Source: Mesorhizobium kowhaii
GTDB taxonomy: Bacteria > Pseudomonadota > Alphaproteobacteria > Rhizobiales > Rhizobiaceae
Length of the DNA: 64,000 bases
Direction of reading: 5' to 3'
Assembly: GCF_003253745.1 (NCBI RefSeq)
Contig: NZ_MZXV01000032.1
Span: 868,001-932,000 of the forward strand
Both the position numbers and the translations under genes were made by a program. Position 1 is the stretch's first letter; each line of letters begins with the position of its first letter. This document shows, one piece after another, positions 25,813 through 34,377 of the stretch. The notes under the pieces are model-generated. The model did not search any database. It worked only from the letters and a program-made list of their open reading frames with translations, and was not told the DNA's origin.

Positions 25813-26717
25813 GCCCGGCCCCTTTGCGTCGGATCGAGGATGTCGCGCAGCGCATCGCCGATCAGGTTGAAGGCCAGCGCCAGCGCCAGGATCGCCGCAC
25901 CTGGGAAGAACACCAGCCAGGGCGCGGCCTGGAAATAGGTCTGGTTCTCGAAGATGATGTTGCCCCACGACGCGGTGGGCGGCTGCACGCCGATGCCGAG
26001 GAAGGAGAGCGTCGCTTCGAGCAGCACCGTGGTCGAGATGCCGAGCGTGCCCCAGACGATGATGGTCGGCAGCAGATGCGGCAGGATGTGGCGAAACAGG
26101 ATGCGCGGCGCACTCGCCCCGATGGTGCGCTCGGCGTCGATGAACTCACGCTCGGCGAGCGAGCTGGTCTCGGTGTAGATGACGCGCGCGGTCTGCACCC
26201 AGTTGACCAGCGCGATGACCATGGCGACGATCCACAGGCTGGGCTGGAACACCGCCGCCAGGCAGATGGCGAGCAACAACGCCGGAAAGGCCATCATCAG
26301 GTCGGTGAAGCGCATCAGCGCGCCGCCGATCCAGCCGCGGAAATAGCCGGCGGTGACACCGACCAGCGTGCCGATCAAAAGCGCCACGCCATTGGCGACG
26401 ATGCCGATTATCAGCGAAGTACGCGCGCCGTAGAGGATGCGGGTCAACAGGTCTCGGCCGAGCAGATCGGTGCCGAGCCAGAACTGTGCGTTCGGCGGCA
26501 GTGGCGAGCCCTCGATCGTCAGGCCGTCGAACATCTGCTCGTTGGGATCATAGCCGGTCAGCCACGGCGCCAGGGCGGCGCCGGCGACGACGATGGCAAC
26601 GATCACCAGGCCGAGCAATGCCAGACGGCGTTTGACCAGCCGGCGCCAGACGCCGGCGCGCGGCTTGACCGGCATGCGCCCGGCTGTCGGGAGATCAGGC
26701 GCGATGGGACTGGTCAT
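25809..26717 (-). CDS. ABC permease (DppC-like)
   Basis: 302 residues. The N-terminal cytosolic segment is followed by the first span (ALLGLVIVAIVVAGAALAPW), then LGTDLLGRDLLTRILYGARTS, which is the DppC/OppC hallmark, and the EAA loop EREFIDAERTIGASAPRILF. Its start lies inside the 3' end of the ANTAR-regulator gene (23-base overlap), and its stop overlaps the DppB-like start by four, showing a tightly coupled operon. Confidence 0.9.
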   Translation of the reverse strand: MTSPIAPDLPTAGRMPVKPRAGVWRRLVKRRLALLGLVIVAIVVAGAALAPWLTGYDPNEQMFDGLTIEGSPLPPNAQFWLGTDLLGRDLLTRILYGARTSLIIGIVANGVALLIGTLVGVTAGYFRGWIGGALMRFTDLMMAFPALLLAICLAAVFQPSLWIVAMVIALVNWVQTARVIYTETSSLAEREFIDAERTIGASAPRILFRHILPHLLPTIIVWGTLGISTTVLLEATLSFLGIGVQPPTASWGNIIFENQTYFQAAPWLVFFPGAAILALALAFNLIGDALRDILDPTQRGRA

Positions 26718-27297
26718 CGCCGCCTTCTTCCACGGTCATCGCCACGATCCTGCGCGCGGCATCCTCGACGCTGATCTGCCAGCTCATCGCCAGCGAGCGC
26801 AGCTGCGCATAGGCGCGGCCGTCGTCGGTGCCTTTCGACAGTGCGGCCACCGCGCGCACGATCGTCTGGCGCTCGGCAACACGCTGGCGAAGCGAGGCAA
26901 TTTCGCTGGCCAGGTGCTTGCGGGCCTCGAAACTCTGCCTGGCGATCAGTAGCGCGCTGTAGACGCCGGCATTGCCGACCGGCTTCAGCAGCTGGGCGTC
27001 GGCCTTGTGCGACAGTGCCCATTCGATGCGGCCGGGCGCCTCGGAGCCGATCAGCGCCACCAGCGGCATCGGCGCTTCGCCCGGCTTCCAGGGAAATTGC
27101 TCGTCAAAGCCGAGATCGGCGTCGAAGAAGACGAAATCGGCTGCCAGAGCTTCAGGAGGCAGTTCCGGCCAGCAATCCACCGTGATCAGGCCGATGGCCG
27201 ACAATTGCCTGGTGATTGCCTGCACCGTCGGATGCGGGCGATGCAGGATGAAGGCCCTGGCGCCGCCGAGATTGGGGATGCGAGGCGGTCTGGTCAC
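26695..27297 (-). CDS. amiR: AmiR-like ANTAR-domain antitermination regulator
   Basis: 200 residues from a GTG that overlaps the AmiC stop. The N-terminal half is a pseudo-receiver domain without the full phospho-acceptor set, as in AmiR. A central coiled-coil helix (ASEIASLRQRVAERQTIVRA) leads into a C-terminal ANTAR three-helix bundle (AVAALSKGT, AYAQLRSLAMSWQISVEDAA). ANTAR proteins bind paired RNA stem-loops in a leader and prevent terminator formation. In Pseudomonas AmiR is held inactive by AmiC until an amide binds. The same adjacency here, plus an attenuator-like hairpin before the operon, supports that role. Confidence 0.85.
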   Translation of the reverse strand: MTRPPRIPNLGGARAFILHRPHPTVQAITRQLSAIGLITVDCWPELPPEALAADFVFFDADLGFDEQFPWKPGEAPMPLVALIGSEAPGRIEWALSHKADAQLLKPVGNAGVYSALLIARQSFEARKHLASEIASLRQRVAERQTIVRAVAALSKGTDDGRAYAQLRSLAMSWQISVEDAARRIVAMTVEEGGDDQSHRA

Positions 27298-28388
27298 GAC
27301 ACCACCCTCAAGCGCGGACGACCGAAGGCCCTGGCCGGGTCGTAGCGCGACAGATAGGGGTCCGGCGCCACCTCGTCCTCGCGGCTGACGACCTCGAAAA
27401 AGCCGTCCGCGATACGCCCGATGATCACCGGCAGCGTCGCATGCTGGGAGTGGGCGTCGATGGCGATCGGCCCGAGCCGGGTGGAGAAACGCCGTTCGGC
27501 GAAGGCCTTGGAAAATTCCGCCGGACCGGCGTCGGGATCGCGGGTGAGCACGTCGGCCATCACTTGCACGGAGGCATAGGCGGAGGCCTCGAAGGACGAG
27601 GCGAAAGCGGCCGGCCGCGGCGCGAAATAGGGCCCGACCGACAAATGCCCTTTCCCGGATTCACCGATCGCCGGCAGCTCGCCCTCGGTGAGGTTGCAGG
27701 AGATGACGGGGCAGGTTTCCGGGCTGAAGGCTTGATCCTCACCCGCCAGGTCTCGATAGGCCGCCAGGAAGGCGTAGGACGAGGTGCCGATCAAATTGTT
27801 GAGGATGAAGTTCGGCCGCGTCGCCCGGATTTCGGCGATCAGACGCGACACATCGGTCTCGCCGATGCGCAGATAGCGCTCGCCCAGAACCTTGCCGCCG
27901 GCATCGGCGATCAGGTCGCGCGCCACGCGGTTCATCTCCCAGCCCCAGATATAGTTCGAGCCGAGCAGGAAGCCGTTGGCACCGAAACGCGGCACGACAT
28001 GGGCCATCAGCGGCACGAGATGCTGGTTGGGGCAAGCGTGCATGTAGACGACGTGCTCGTTGGCCTCGAAGCCCTCATAGGGGCAGGCATACCAGAGCAT
28101 GCCGCCGGCTTTCTCCAGCACCGGGATCGTCTCCTTGCGGCTCCAGGAGGTGACACAGCCGACGACATGGCGGGCGCTGCTGGTCTTGAAAATGTCCTCG
28201 CAGAGCGTCGCGTAGCGATCCGCATTGCTTTGCGGATCGCGCTCGACCGGCACCAGCTCTATGCCGTAGCGGCGGTCGGCATTGATGTCGGCGATGGCGC
28301 GCATCGCGCCCATCCGGCACGCATCGGAGACGAGCTGATAGCTCCCCGAGCGGGAATAAAGGATGCCGATCTCGATACGCCGCTTCAA
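27294..28388 (-). CDS. amiC: AmiC-like amide-sensing binding protein (cytosolic)
   Basis: 364 residues from a TTG at 28388 preceded by GGGGA. It is a type-1 periplasmic-binding fold (Peripla_BP_5) without any signal peptide: it begins directly with IEIGILYSRSGSYQ. Lack of export, plus the adjacent ANTAR gene, marks it as an AmiC-type ligand sensor and not an importer protein. Typical segments are ERDPQSNADRYATLCEDIF and GSNYIWGWEMNRVARDLI, both close to AmiC/UrtA-type proteins. It is expected to sequester AmiR until a short amide or urea-like compound binds. It is the first gene of the operon and lies right behind a terminator-like hairpin. Confidence 0.85.
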   Translation of the reverse strand: MKRRIEIGILYSRSGSYQLVSDACRMGAMRAIADINADRRYGIELVPVERDPQSNADRYATLCEDIFKTSSARHVVGCVTSWSRKETIPVLEKAGGMLWYACPYEGFEANEHVVYMHACPNQHLVPLMAHVVPRFGANGFLLGSNYIWGWEMNRVARDLIADAGGKVLGERYLRIGETDVSRLIAEIRATRPNFILNNLIGTSSYAFLAAYRDLAGEDQAFSPETCPVISCNLTEGELPAIGESGKGHLSVGPYFAPRPAAFASSFEASAYASVQVMADVLTRDPDAGPAEFSKAFAERRFSTRLGPIAIDAHSQHATLPVIIGRIADGFFEVVSREDEVAPDPYLSRYDPARAFGRPRLRVVS

Positions 28389-28399
28389 AACAGATCCCC

Positions 28400-28440
28400 A
28401 AAATGAAAATGCCCCGCAGCCAGCGCCGGGGGGCGAGGCA
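28400..28440 (-). terminator. Attenuator-like hairpin in the amiC leader
   Basis: On the minus strand GCCCC (28434-28430) pairs with GGGGC (28415-28411), and the stem is followed at once by ATTTTCATTTT (28410-28400). The T-rich stretch ends about a dozen bases before the amiC TTG start and just before its GGGGA. An alternative partner exists because ATGCCTCG occurs twice in tandem immediately upstream. This suits a conditional terminator controlled by the ANTAR protein. I could not confirm the two hexanucleotide loops expected of an ANTAR target. Confidence 0.5.
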
Positions 28441-28487
28441 TACGAGGCATATTTGCCGCCCGGCGATCAGGGCCGGTATTTCGTCCT

Positions 28488-28515
28488 AGCGTATTCTGTA
28501 CGACGGGTCAGTCAA
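28488..28515 (-). promoter_or_regulatory. Promoter of the amiC-amiR-ABC-formamidase operon
   Basis: On the minus strand TTGACT (28515-28510) and TACGCT (28493-28488) are separated by 16 bases. A start near 28481 would give a leader of about 90 bases containing the hairpin at 28400-28440. Confidence 0.45.
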
Positions 28516-28570
28516 GCGGGAAAGTGGGTGATGCCTGGCGGCGCGATCCGGTGTCTTTGCAGGATTTGCC

Positions 28571-28825
28571 TTATCGTTGCCAGAAGCGCTTGGCGATCTC
28601 TGCCTCGAGCTCACGGTCCGTCAGACCGATATCGTCGATCAGATGGGGATTGTCCTTCGCCATTTGCGCAAGCTCCCAGCGAAAGCGGATCCGCTCACGC
28701 CAGGTTCGCTCGCGCCAGCTCGCGATGATGCCGCGAAGGGTCGTCAGATGCCAACGCGATACCGGCGCCACGGGCGTTCCCGGCCGCGCCGCCTTGTGCG
28801 GGGCAAATTCAAGAATATTGGTCAT
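28571..28825 (-). CDS. DUF1127 (YjiS-like) small protein
   Basis: 84 residues from ATG 28825, chosen because GGAGGTTGTT precedes it; upstream in-frame starts add unrelated sequence. The C-terminal half is the DUF1127 helix pair: WRERTWRERIRFRWELAQM, then NPHLIDDIGLTDRELEAEI. Small arginine-rich DUF1127 proteins are abundant in alphaproteobacteria and have been tied to RNA binding and phosphate or stress responses in some species. No neighbour hints at this copy's role. It is transcribed towards the amiC operon. Confidence 0.8.
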   Translation of the reverse strand: MTNILEFAPHKAARPGTPVAPVSRWHLTTLRGIIASWRERTWRERIRFRWELAQMAKDNPHLIDDIGLTDRELEAEIAKRFWQR

Positions 28826-28981
28826 AACAACCTCCATGTGGTTTGAGGGTCCGGAGGCCCTCGACCTGAAAGAGGTTGAATTCTGCAGGATACGGACAGC
28901 GCGGTAATTAAGCCTTCCCAAATAGTTCTCAAAAGTTCCAAACCGGCCAGAGCAGTTCACCGGTCCACGGAACCGGCAACC

Positions 28982-29075
28982 TGCTCTAACTCTTTGTTTT
29001 GACGCAATTCCCTAGGAGAAAGCGCTACGCGCTTTTCCCTGGAAACCGTTTCACACCTTTCCTGGAATTGCTCTA
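28982..29075. repeat. Dispersed palindromic intergenic repeat, copy 1
   Basis: Read on the minus strand this begins TAGAGCAATTCCAGGAAA and ends AATTGCGTCAAAACAA followed by a TAGAGCA-like end. A second copy with the same ends lies at 49879-49948. Copy 1 carries an extra internal hairpin (AAAGCGC / GCGCTTT). The ends are inverted with respect to each other (TGCTCTA at both edges in opposite sense). Such elements recur between genes in rhizobia. This copy ends three bases before the start codon of the next gene. Confidence 0.7.
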
Positions 29076-29078
29076 TAG

Positions 29079-30608
29079 ATGCGGCGTATGCAGGGATCGC
29101 GCTTTGCCTTTGGTCCGTTCGTGCTTGATTCCGGTGCGGGAACGCTGCTTCGGAACGATGTACCCGTTGCCGTTGGCTACCGCGGGCTACAGCTGCTCGC
29201 GGCGCTCGTCGGACGGGCCGGTGACATCCTGAGCAAGGCCGAATTGATGGACGCGGCCTGGCCGGGCACGGCCGTCGAGGAAGGCAACCTCACCGTCCAG
29301 ATCGCGCAGCTGCGCAAGCTGCTTGGTCCTGCCGGGGATGGTAGTGATGGGGGCGGCGAATGGATCGTCACGGTTCCACGCGTCGGCTACCGCTTCACGG
29401 GGGTCATCGAAGAACTCGGTGGCGCGGCGCGAAAACCTTTGCCGCTGCCCGAGAAACCATCGATAGCCGTGCTGCCCTTCGTCAATGTCAGCAACGATCC
29501 CGAGCAGGACTCCTTCGCAGATGGGTTGACCGAAGACCTGATCACCGACCTGTCCAGGATCTCCGGCCTGTTCGTCATCGCACGCAACTCGGCCTTTGCC
29601 TACAAAGGAAAGGCGATGGACGTGCGTGCGATCGCACACGACCTTGGCGTGCGCTACCTGCTGGAGGGCAGCGCAAGACGCGCCGCGGGGCACGTGCGCA
29701 TCAACGCACAGCTGGTCGACGCGGTGAGTGGCGATCATCTGTGGGCGGAACGCTTCGATCGCGGCCTGGAAGATATCTTTGCCGTTCAGGACGAGGTCAC
29801 GGCCAAGATCGTGGAGGCGCTGCTCGGCCGGCTGCGTGCACCGCCGCCACGCAACCGGCCCAGAAATCTCGAGGCTTACGATCTCTGCGTGCGGGCGCGC
29901 AAGCTGATGGATGATTCGCCGCAGATGGCGCAGGAAGCGCATCTGATGCTGACGCGCGCGGTTTCGCTCGATCCGGGATACGCCGAGGCCTATCGCTGGC
30001 TTGCCATGAACCACTGGATGGGACGGGTGCATTCCGGCGGACCAACTGAATCGTCCCGCAGCGTTGCCTTGGAGCTGGCGCGCAAAGCCGTGGCGATCGA
30101 TCCCAACGATGCCGGCTGCCACTGGGTCCTGGCTTACCTGCTTGCCTATGAGCGCAGCTTCACTGATGCGGATGCGGAATTCGCCAGGGCGATCGAGCTC
30201 GATCCGAACGACGCCGATGCCTGGGCGGCACTATCCGACATCGCGGTCCTGGCCGGGCGGGTCGAGGAGGGCCTTGAGCACATTCGCAAGGCGTTCCGGC
30301 TGAATCCTTATCCGGCAAGCTGGTACTATCTGACGCTCGGCCAGGCGCAATATGCGGCCCGCGATTACGAAGCCGCCGTCGAGACCCTGCGCAGGGACGA
30401 GACCTATCGTACAAGCTCGCGCCGTTTCCTGGCGGCAAGTCTTGCGCAACTGGGCCGGCTCGACGAGGCGCACGCGGAGGTCGAACTGTTCCTCGTCGGG
30501 AACCCGCATTTCACAACCAGCCACTGGGCCACGACGGAGCCATTCCGCGACGCCGCGACGCTTGAGCATTTCGTCGATGGCTACCGCAAGGCCGGTCTTC
30601 CGGACTGA
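29079..30608 (+). CDS. CadC-type winged-helix / TPR protein (adenylate-cyclase-associated architecture)
   Basis: 509 residues. Residues about 5-105 form an OmpR/CadC-like winged helix (SFAFGPFVLDSGAGTLLRN-like opening, then ELMDAAWPGTAVEEGNL and PRVGYRF). Next is a FlgO-like alpha/beta domain (PSIAVLPFVNVSNDPEQDSF to GDHLWAERFDRGLEDIF), then TPR-like helices from about 265 to the end. No membrane span is visible between the domains, unlike CadC. This architecture is frequent in rhizobia as adenylate-cyclase-like or regulatory TPR proteins without a known ligand. No strong Shine-Dalgarno is visible, because the dispersed repeat supplies the leader. Confidence 0.75.
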   Translation: MRRMQGSRFAFGPFVLDSGAGTLLRNDVPVAVGYRGLQLLAALVGRAGDILSKAELMDAAWPGTAVEEGNLTVQIAQLRKLLGPAGDGSDGGGEWIVTVPRVGYRFTGVIEELGGAARKPLPLPEKPSIAVLPFVNVSNDPEQDSFADGLTEDLITDLSRISGLFVIARNSAFAYKGKAMDVRAIAHDLGVRYLLEGSARRAAGHVRINAQLVDAVSGDHLWAERFDRGLEDIFAVQDEVTAKIVEALLGRLRAPPPRNRPRNLEAYDLCVRARKLMDDSPQMAQEAHLMLTRAVSLDPGYAEAYRWLAMNHWMGRVHSGGPTESSRSVALELARKAVAIDPNDAGCHWVLAYLLAYERSFTDADAEFARAIELDPNDADAWAALSDIAVLAGRVEEGLEHIRKAFRLNPYPASWYYLTLGQAQYAARDYEAAVETLRRDETYRTSSRRFLAASLAQLGRLDEAHAEVELFLVGNPHFTTSHWATTEPFRDAATLEHFVDGYRKAGLPD

Positions 30609-30756
30609 CGCGCCGGCGTGATCTGCACAACTTCTGGCCGGACCTGACGGTGTCGCGGATTTCGGCGCCTTTCTCGACAGCGAACTGCTCGGTCGCCTCG
30701 CCGCGGATTCGCCTTCCATGTCGAAGCCGCAAGGTCCGCATCCTCCTATGACCGGA

Positions 30757-31626
30757 TCAATGCCCCCGCAACTGCTTCCGGCGCCAGGCGGCTGGCGCCT
30801 CGCCGACCCGCGCGCGGAAGACCCTTGAGAAATAGGCCGGGTCGTCGAAGCCGATCTCGTAGGCGATGTCCTCGACCGTGCGCACGGTGAACAGCAGCAG
30901 CCGCTTGGCCTCCAGCAATCGCCGCTCGCTGACCACCCGTTTGACGCCGCTGCCCAGCACCACGCGGGCGGCCTTGTCGAGCAGATGCGGCGTCGTGGCC
31001 AGCGTCTCGACATAGCGGTCGACCGGCCAGTTGTCGCGGAAATGCAGATCGACAAGCCGACGCAGGCCCAGTGCCAGCGAAGCCTCGGAAGAGGTTGTGG
31101 AGATGGTCCCGCCGGGACCGAGGCGGGCGATGTGGGAGAGCGCGACGGCGATCAGCGCCGGCAGCACCTTGTCGTTGCCGGCTTGCGCCTCGGCGTATTC
31201 GGCAGCGATCATCTCCAGCACCGCCGCCAGCCTTTTCCAGGCGGCGTGGTGCGGCAGGCCGTCTGCAAACACCGGCCGGTCCAGCGGCAGCAGGCTGTGG
31301 CCGGCAATGGCGGCGAGGGCGTCATCGGCGACCGAGACGACGATGGCGTCGGTACCGGGGCCGATCGAGAAGCCATGCACGACATTGCTTGGCACGAAGC
31401 TGACGGCAGGCGCCGAAAAGTCCCAGGACCGGTCTTCTATGCGGTAGGTGCCGGAGCCACTGGTCCAGTAGGTGATCTGGCCCATCTGCGGGTGCTTGTG
31501 CGCGGCAACCTCGCCGCGATGGATGTTGCTGCGGGCAAGCACCGTCTCGACATGCAGGAAACCGACATCGAGCGGCCGCACCGGCTCGCCATAGACGAAG
31601 AAGTCGGGGATGGAATTCTGGCTCAT
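30757..31626 (-). CDS. hpaA: AraC-family regulator of 4-hydroxyphenylacetate catabolism (HpaA-like)
   Basis: 289 residues. The N-terminal cupin effector domain contains EVAAHKHPQMGQITYWTSG and VVHGFSIG. The C-terminal AraC double helix-turn-helix includes LEAKRLLLFTVRTVEDIAYE and GFDDPAYFSRVFRARVGEAP. It is divergent from hpaB, with 93 bases between. AraC proteins of this kind activate hpaBC when 4-hydroxyphenylacetate or a related phenol is present. Tandem 11-base direct repeats in the shared promoter region are a fitting target. The assignment as HpaA rests on position plus family. Confidence 0.8.
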   Translation of the reverse strand: MSQNSIPDFFVYGEPVRPLDVGFLHVETVLARSNIHRGEVAAHKHPQMGQITYWTSGSGTYRIEDRSWDFSAPAVSFVPSNVVHGFSIGPGTDAIVVSVADDALAAIAGHSLLPLDRPVFADGLPHHAAWKRLAAVLEMIAAEYAEAQAGNDKVLPALIAVALSHIARLGPGGTISTTSSEASLALGLRRLVDLHFRDNWPVDRYVETLATTPHLLDKAARVVLGSGVKRVVSERRLLEAKRLLLFTVRTVEDIAYEIGFDDPAYFSRVFRARVGEAPAAWRRKQLRGH

Positions 31627-31662
31627 GACGCCGGAAAAAGTCCAATCGGTTTTGCGATTCCG

Positions 31663-31684
31663 TCCATAACCGATCCATATCCGG
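31663..31684. promoter_or_regulatory. Tandem direct repeat, probable AraC/HpaA site
   Basis: TCCATAACCGA (31663-31673) is followed directly by TCCATATCCGG (31674-31684), matching at 9 of 11 positions. AraC-family activators bind such same-sense half-sites near the -35 region. It lies 36 bases before hpaB. An ATCGGTT / AACCGAT inverted pair (31645-31674) overlaps it. Confidence 0.45.
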
Positions 31685-31719
31685 CGCGCTAGAGTTGGCG
31701 CCGCAAGTGGAGGAACATC

Positions 31720-33264
31720 ATGCGCTCAGAAGACTTCCGTGCCGACAAGGGGCGTCCGTTCACCGGGGCCGAGTATCTGGCGAGCCTGCGCGACGGCCGC
31801 GAGGTCTACATCAACGGCGAACGCATTGCCGATGTCACCACGCATCCGGCGATGCGCAATTCGGCGCGGTCGCTGGCGCGCCTTTATGATGCCCTGCATG
31901 ACGCCAAGCAGCACGACGCGCTGACCTCGCCGACGGACACCGGTTCGGGCGGCTACACCCACAAATATTTTCGCGTCGCCAAATCATCCGCCGAGCTTGT
32001 CGCCCAGCAAGCAGCCATCGCCCAGTGGTCACGCATGTCCTATGGCTGGATGGGGCGCACGCCCGATTACAAGGCGGCGCTGATGAACACGCTTGGCGCC
32101 AATGCCGACTGGTATGGGCCGTTCAAAGACAACGCTCTGTCCTGGCACAACAGAGCCCAGGAAGCGGCTCTGTTCATGAACCACGCCATCGTCAATCCGC
32201 CGATCGACCGCCACAAGCCGGCCGAACAGGTGAAGGACGTCTTCGTCCACATCACTGGGGAAACCGACGCCGGCATCACCGTGTCCGGTGCCAAAGTGGT
32301 GGCGACGTCCTCGGCGCTGACCCACTATAATTTCCTGGCGCAGGGCTCGGCGACGGTCACCGAGGATCCGTCGCTGTCGGTGATGTTCATCGTGCCGATG
32401 AATGCGCCGGGGATAAAGATGTTCTGCCGCGTCTCCTACGAGCAGACGGCCAATACGGTGGCAGCACCCTTCGACTATCCGCTGTCGTCGCGCTTCGACG
32501 AAAACGACGCGATCCTGGTGCTCGACAATGTCTTCATCCCCTGGGAGGACGTGCTGGTGCTGCGCGACGCGCAGAAAATCCTGTCGTTCCATCCGGCTTC
32601 CGGCTTCATGCACGGCTATTGCTTCCAGGGCTGCACGCGTTTCGCCGTCAAGCTCGACTTCCTCGCCGGCCTGCTGGCAAAGGCGCTGCGCGCCACTGGC
32701 GGCGATGCCTTCCGCGGCAACCAGGCAGCGCTGGGGGAGGTCATCGCGCTGCGGCACATGTTCTGGAGCTTTTCCAATGCCATGGCCTACAATCCGATCC
32801 CGTGGGCGAACGGCGCGGTGCTGCCCAACCTGGAAGCAGCCCTCGCCTACCGGACCTTCATGTCGGAAGCCTATCCGCGCGTCATCGACACCGTGCGCCG
32901 GGTGATCGCCTCGGGGCTGATCTACCTGCCGTCGTCGGTGCGCGACTTCAACAATCCCGAGATCGACAAATATCTCGCGCAGTATGTGCGCGGCTCCAAC
33001 GACATGGGCCACATCGAGCGCATCAAGATCATGAAGCTGTTGTGGGACGCGACCGGCACCGAGTTCGGCGGCCGCCACGCGCTCTACGAACTCAACTATG
33101 CCGGGGCGCCGGAAGAGGTGCGGCTGCAGGTGCTGAAGGGCGCCGAACGCGGCGGGCGGCTGAAGGCGATGGAAGAGCTGGTCGACACCTGCATGGCCGA
33201 CTATGACGAGAGCGGCTGGACCGGCGACACCTGGTTCAATCCGCTTGCTTCGTCGGCTAAGTGA
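31720..33264 (+). CDS. hpaB: 4-hydroxyphenylacetate 3-monooxygenase, oxygenase component
   Basis: 514 residues, close to the E. coli enzyme length. It is an acyl-CoA-dehydrogenase-fold, FADH2-dependent phenol hydroxylase that turns 4-hydroxyphenylacetate into homoprotocatechuate. Family landmarks are RPFTGAEYLASLRDGREVYI, HDALTSPTDTG, TDAGITVSGAKVVATSSALT and the C-terminal GSNDMGHIERIKIMKLLWD. The start follows GAGGAAC. It is the first gene of the hpaBC pair; reduced FAD would come from HpaC, encoded six bases downstream. Confidence 0.93.
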   Translation: MRSEDFRADKGRPFTGAEYLASLRDGREVYINGERIADVTTHPAMRNSARSLARLYDALHDAKQHDALTSPTDTGSGGYTHKYFRVAKSSAELVAQQAAIAQWSRMSYGWMGRTPDYKAALMNTLGANADWYGPFKDNALSWHNRAQEAALFMNHAIVNPPIDRHKPAEQVKDVFVHITGETDAGITVSGAKVVATSSALTHYNFLAQGSATVTEDPSLSVMFIVPMNAPGIKMFCRVSYEQTANTVAAPFDYPLSSRFDENDAILVLDNVFIPWEDVLVLRDAQKILSFHPASGFMHGYCFQGCTRFAVKLDFLAGLLAKALRATGGDAFRGNQAALGEVIALRHMFWSFSNAMAYNPIPWANGAVLPNLEAALAYRTFMSEAYPRVIDTVRRVIASGLIYLPSSVRDFNNPEIDKYLAQYVRGSNDMGHIERIKIMKLLWDATGTEFGGRHALYELNYAGAPEEVRLQVLKGAERGGRLKAMEELVDTCMADYDESGWTGDTWFNPLASSAK

Positions 33265-33270
33265 AACCAG

Positions 33271-33780
33271 ATGGCCACGCAGATTTCGAAAGCCGATTTC
33301 CGCGACGCCATGGCGAGGGTCTGCGCGCCCGTCAACATCGTCACCACCGACGGCCCGGCCGGACGCGGCGGCTTCACCGCCACCGCCATGTGCAGCGTCT
33401 CCGACGAGCCACCGACGCTGCTGGTGTGCATGAACGGCCGCTCGACGCAGGCCGCCATGTTCTTGTCCAACCGGCGCTTCTGCGTCAACGTGCTGACCCA
33501 CGACCACATGCATCTGGCGGGAAAGTTCGCTGGCGCGACCAGGGACATGGAAGCGCGCTATTCGGCGGCGCGCTGGCAGACGCTGACCTCCGGCACGCCG
33601 GCGCTTTCGGATGCGATCGTCAATTTCGATTGCGAGATCGAGGATGTGCATGTCGTCGGCACGCATAATGTCATGATCGGCCGCGTCATCGATGTCCGGC
33701 ATGGCAGCGGCGGCTCGGCGCTGCTCTATGTCGACCGCAATTATACGCAGCCGACGCGGCTTGGCAGCTTTGGCGGGTGA
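33271..33780 (+). CDS. hpaC: 4-hydroxyphenylacetate 3-monooxygenase, flavin reductase component
   Basis: 169 residues of the HpaC-like flavin reductase domain. The opening FRDAMARVCAPVNIVTTDGP leads into GFTATAMCSVSDEPPTLLVC, the flavin-binding core, with FCVNVLTHDH and GRVIDVRHG later. It reduces FAD with NADH and hands it to HpaB. It is separated from hpaB by six bases. It converges on hpaR, whose stop lies 30 bases on. Confidence 0.92.
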   Translation: MATQISKADFRDAMARVCAPVNIVTTDGPAGRGGFTATAMCSVSDEPPTLLVCMNGRSTQAAMFLSNRRFCVNVLTHDHMHLAGKFAGATRDMEARYSAARWQTLTSGTPALSDAIVNFDCEIEDVHVVGTHNVMIGRVIDVRHGSGGSALLYVDRNYTQPTRLGSFGG

Positions 33781-33809
33781 GCCCAAGCGAAACCGCCCCG
33801 ACCGAACGG

Positions 33810-34238
33810 TCAGCTTTCGCCGTCGATGAGGTTTTCCAGGAGATCGAGCAGCTGTTCCAGCCTGTCGTGGCCGAAGCGCTGTTCGATGTCGTCATAGATA
33901 ACGCGACGCTCGGGCGAGAGAGCATCGATCAGGGCGGAACCGGCCGGGGCGATTGCCAGCACGACGCGGCGGCCGTCGCCTTCCGCCTTGTTGCGGGTGA
34001 TGAATCTGCGTCCCTCAAGCGCCTTGATGATGCGCGTCAGGCTGGGCGGCAACACCGATGCGCGATCGGCAAGCTCCGTCGCCTCGACCGGGCCGGCTTC
34101 GCTCAGCACGCGCAGCACGCGCCATTGCTGTTCGGTCACATCGTGGGCCGCGAGCATCGGACGAAACCGCGCCATCACCACTTCGCGGGCATGCAGCAGC
34201 GCCATTGGCAGGGAACGACGGGTGTTTTCAGGCAGCAA
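33810..34238 (-). CDS. hpaR: MarR-family repressor of homoprotocatechuate genes
   Basis: 142 residues from a TTG at 34238 that follows GGGAGG by nine bases; longer in-frame readings enter the operator and lack a leader. The sequence MALLHAREVVMARFRPML and VTEQQWRVLRVLSEAGPVEA is the HpaR/HpcR opening. The winged helix contains TELADRASVLPPSLTRIIKA and the wing TRNKAEGDGRRVVLAI. HpaR represses the meta-cleavage genes until a pathway intermediate binds. It is divergent from hpaF with a 20-base dyad between them. Confidence 0.88.
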   Translation of the reverse strand: MLPENTRRSLPMALLHAREVVMARFRPMLAAHDVTEQQWRVLRVLSEAGPVEATELADRASVLPPSLTRIIKALEGRRFITRNKAEGDGRRVVLAIAPAGSALIDALSPERRVIYDDIEQRFGHDRLEQLLDLLENLIDGES

Positions 34239-34377
34239 GAAAAAGGGCCTCCCACGCTGGCTTGCGATCGAAAACAGGCCTTCTTTCAAGCCGAATCCGC
34301 GCACCGAAAGCCCGTTCCAGCCATCCCGTATCGTTGCGCCAAGCCCGATGCAAGACTTGACTTCACGGGTGCCACAT

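Noticed and set aside
28400..28485. Complete ANTAR two-hexaloop RNA motif
   Set aside because: By eye I could find stems but not two six-base loops with the required A and G, so only the terminator-like hairpin is reported.
32029..33786. Long minus-strand open frame opposite hpaB and hpaC
   Set aside because: It is a shadow of two well recognised genes with matching lengths and order.
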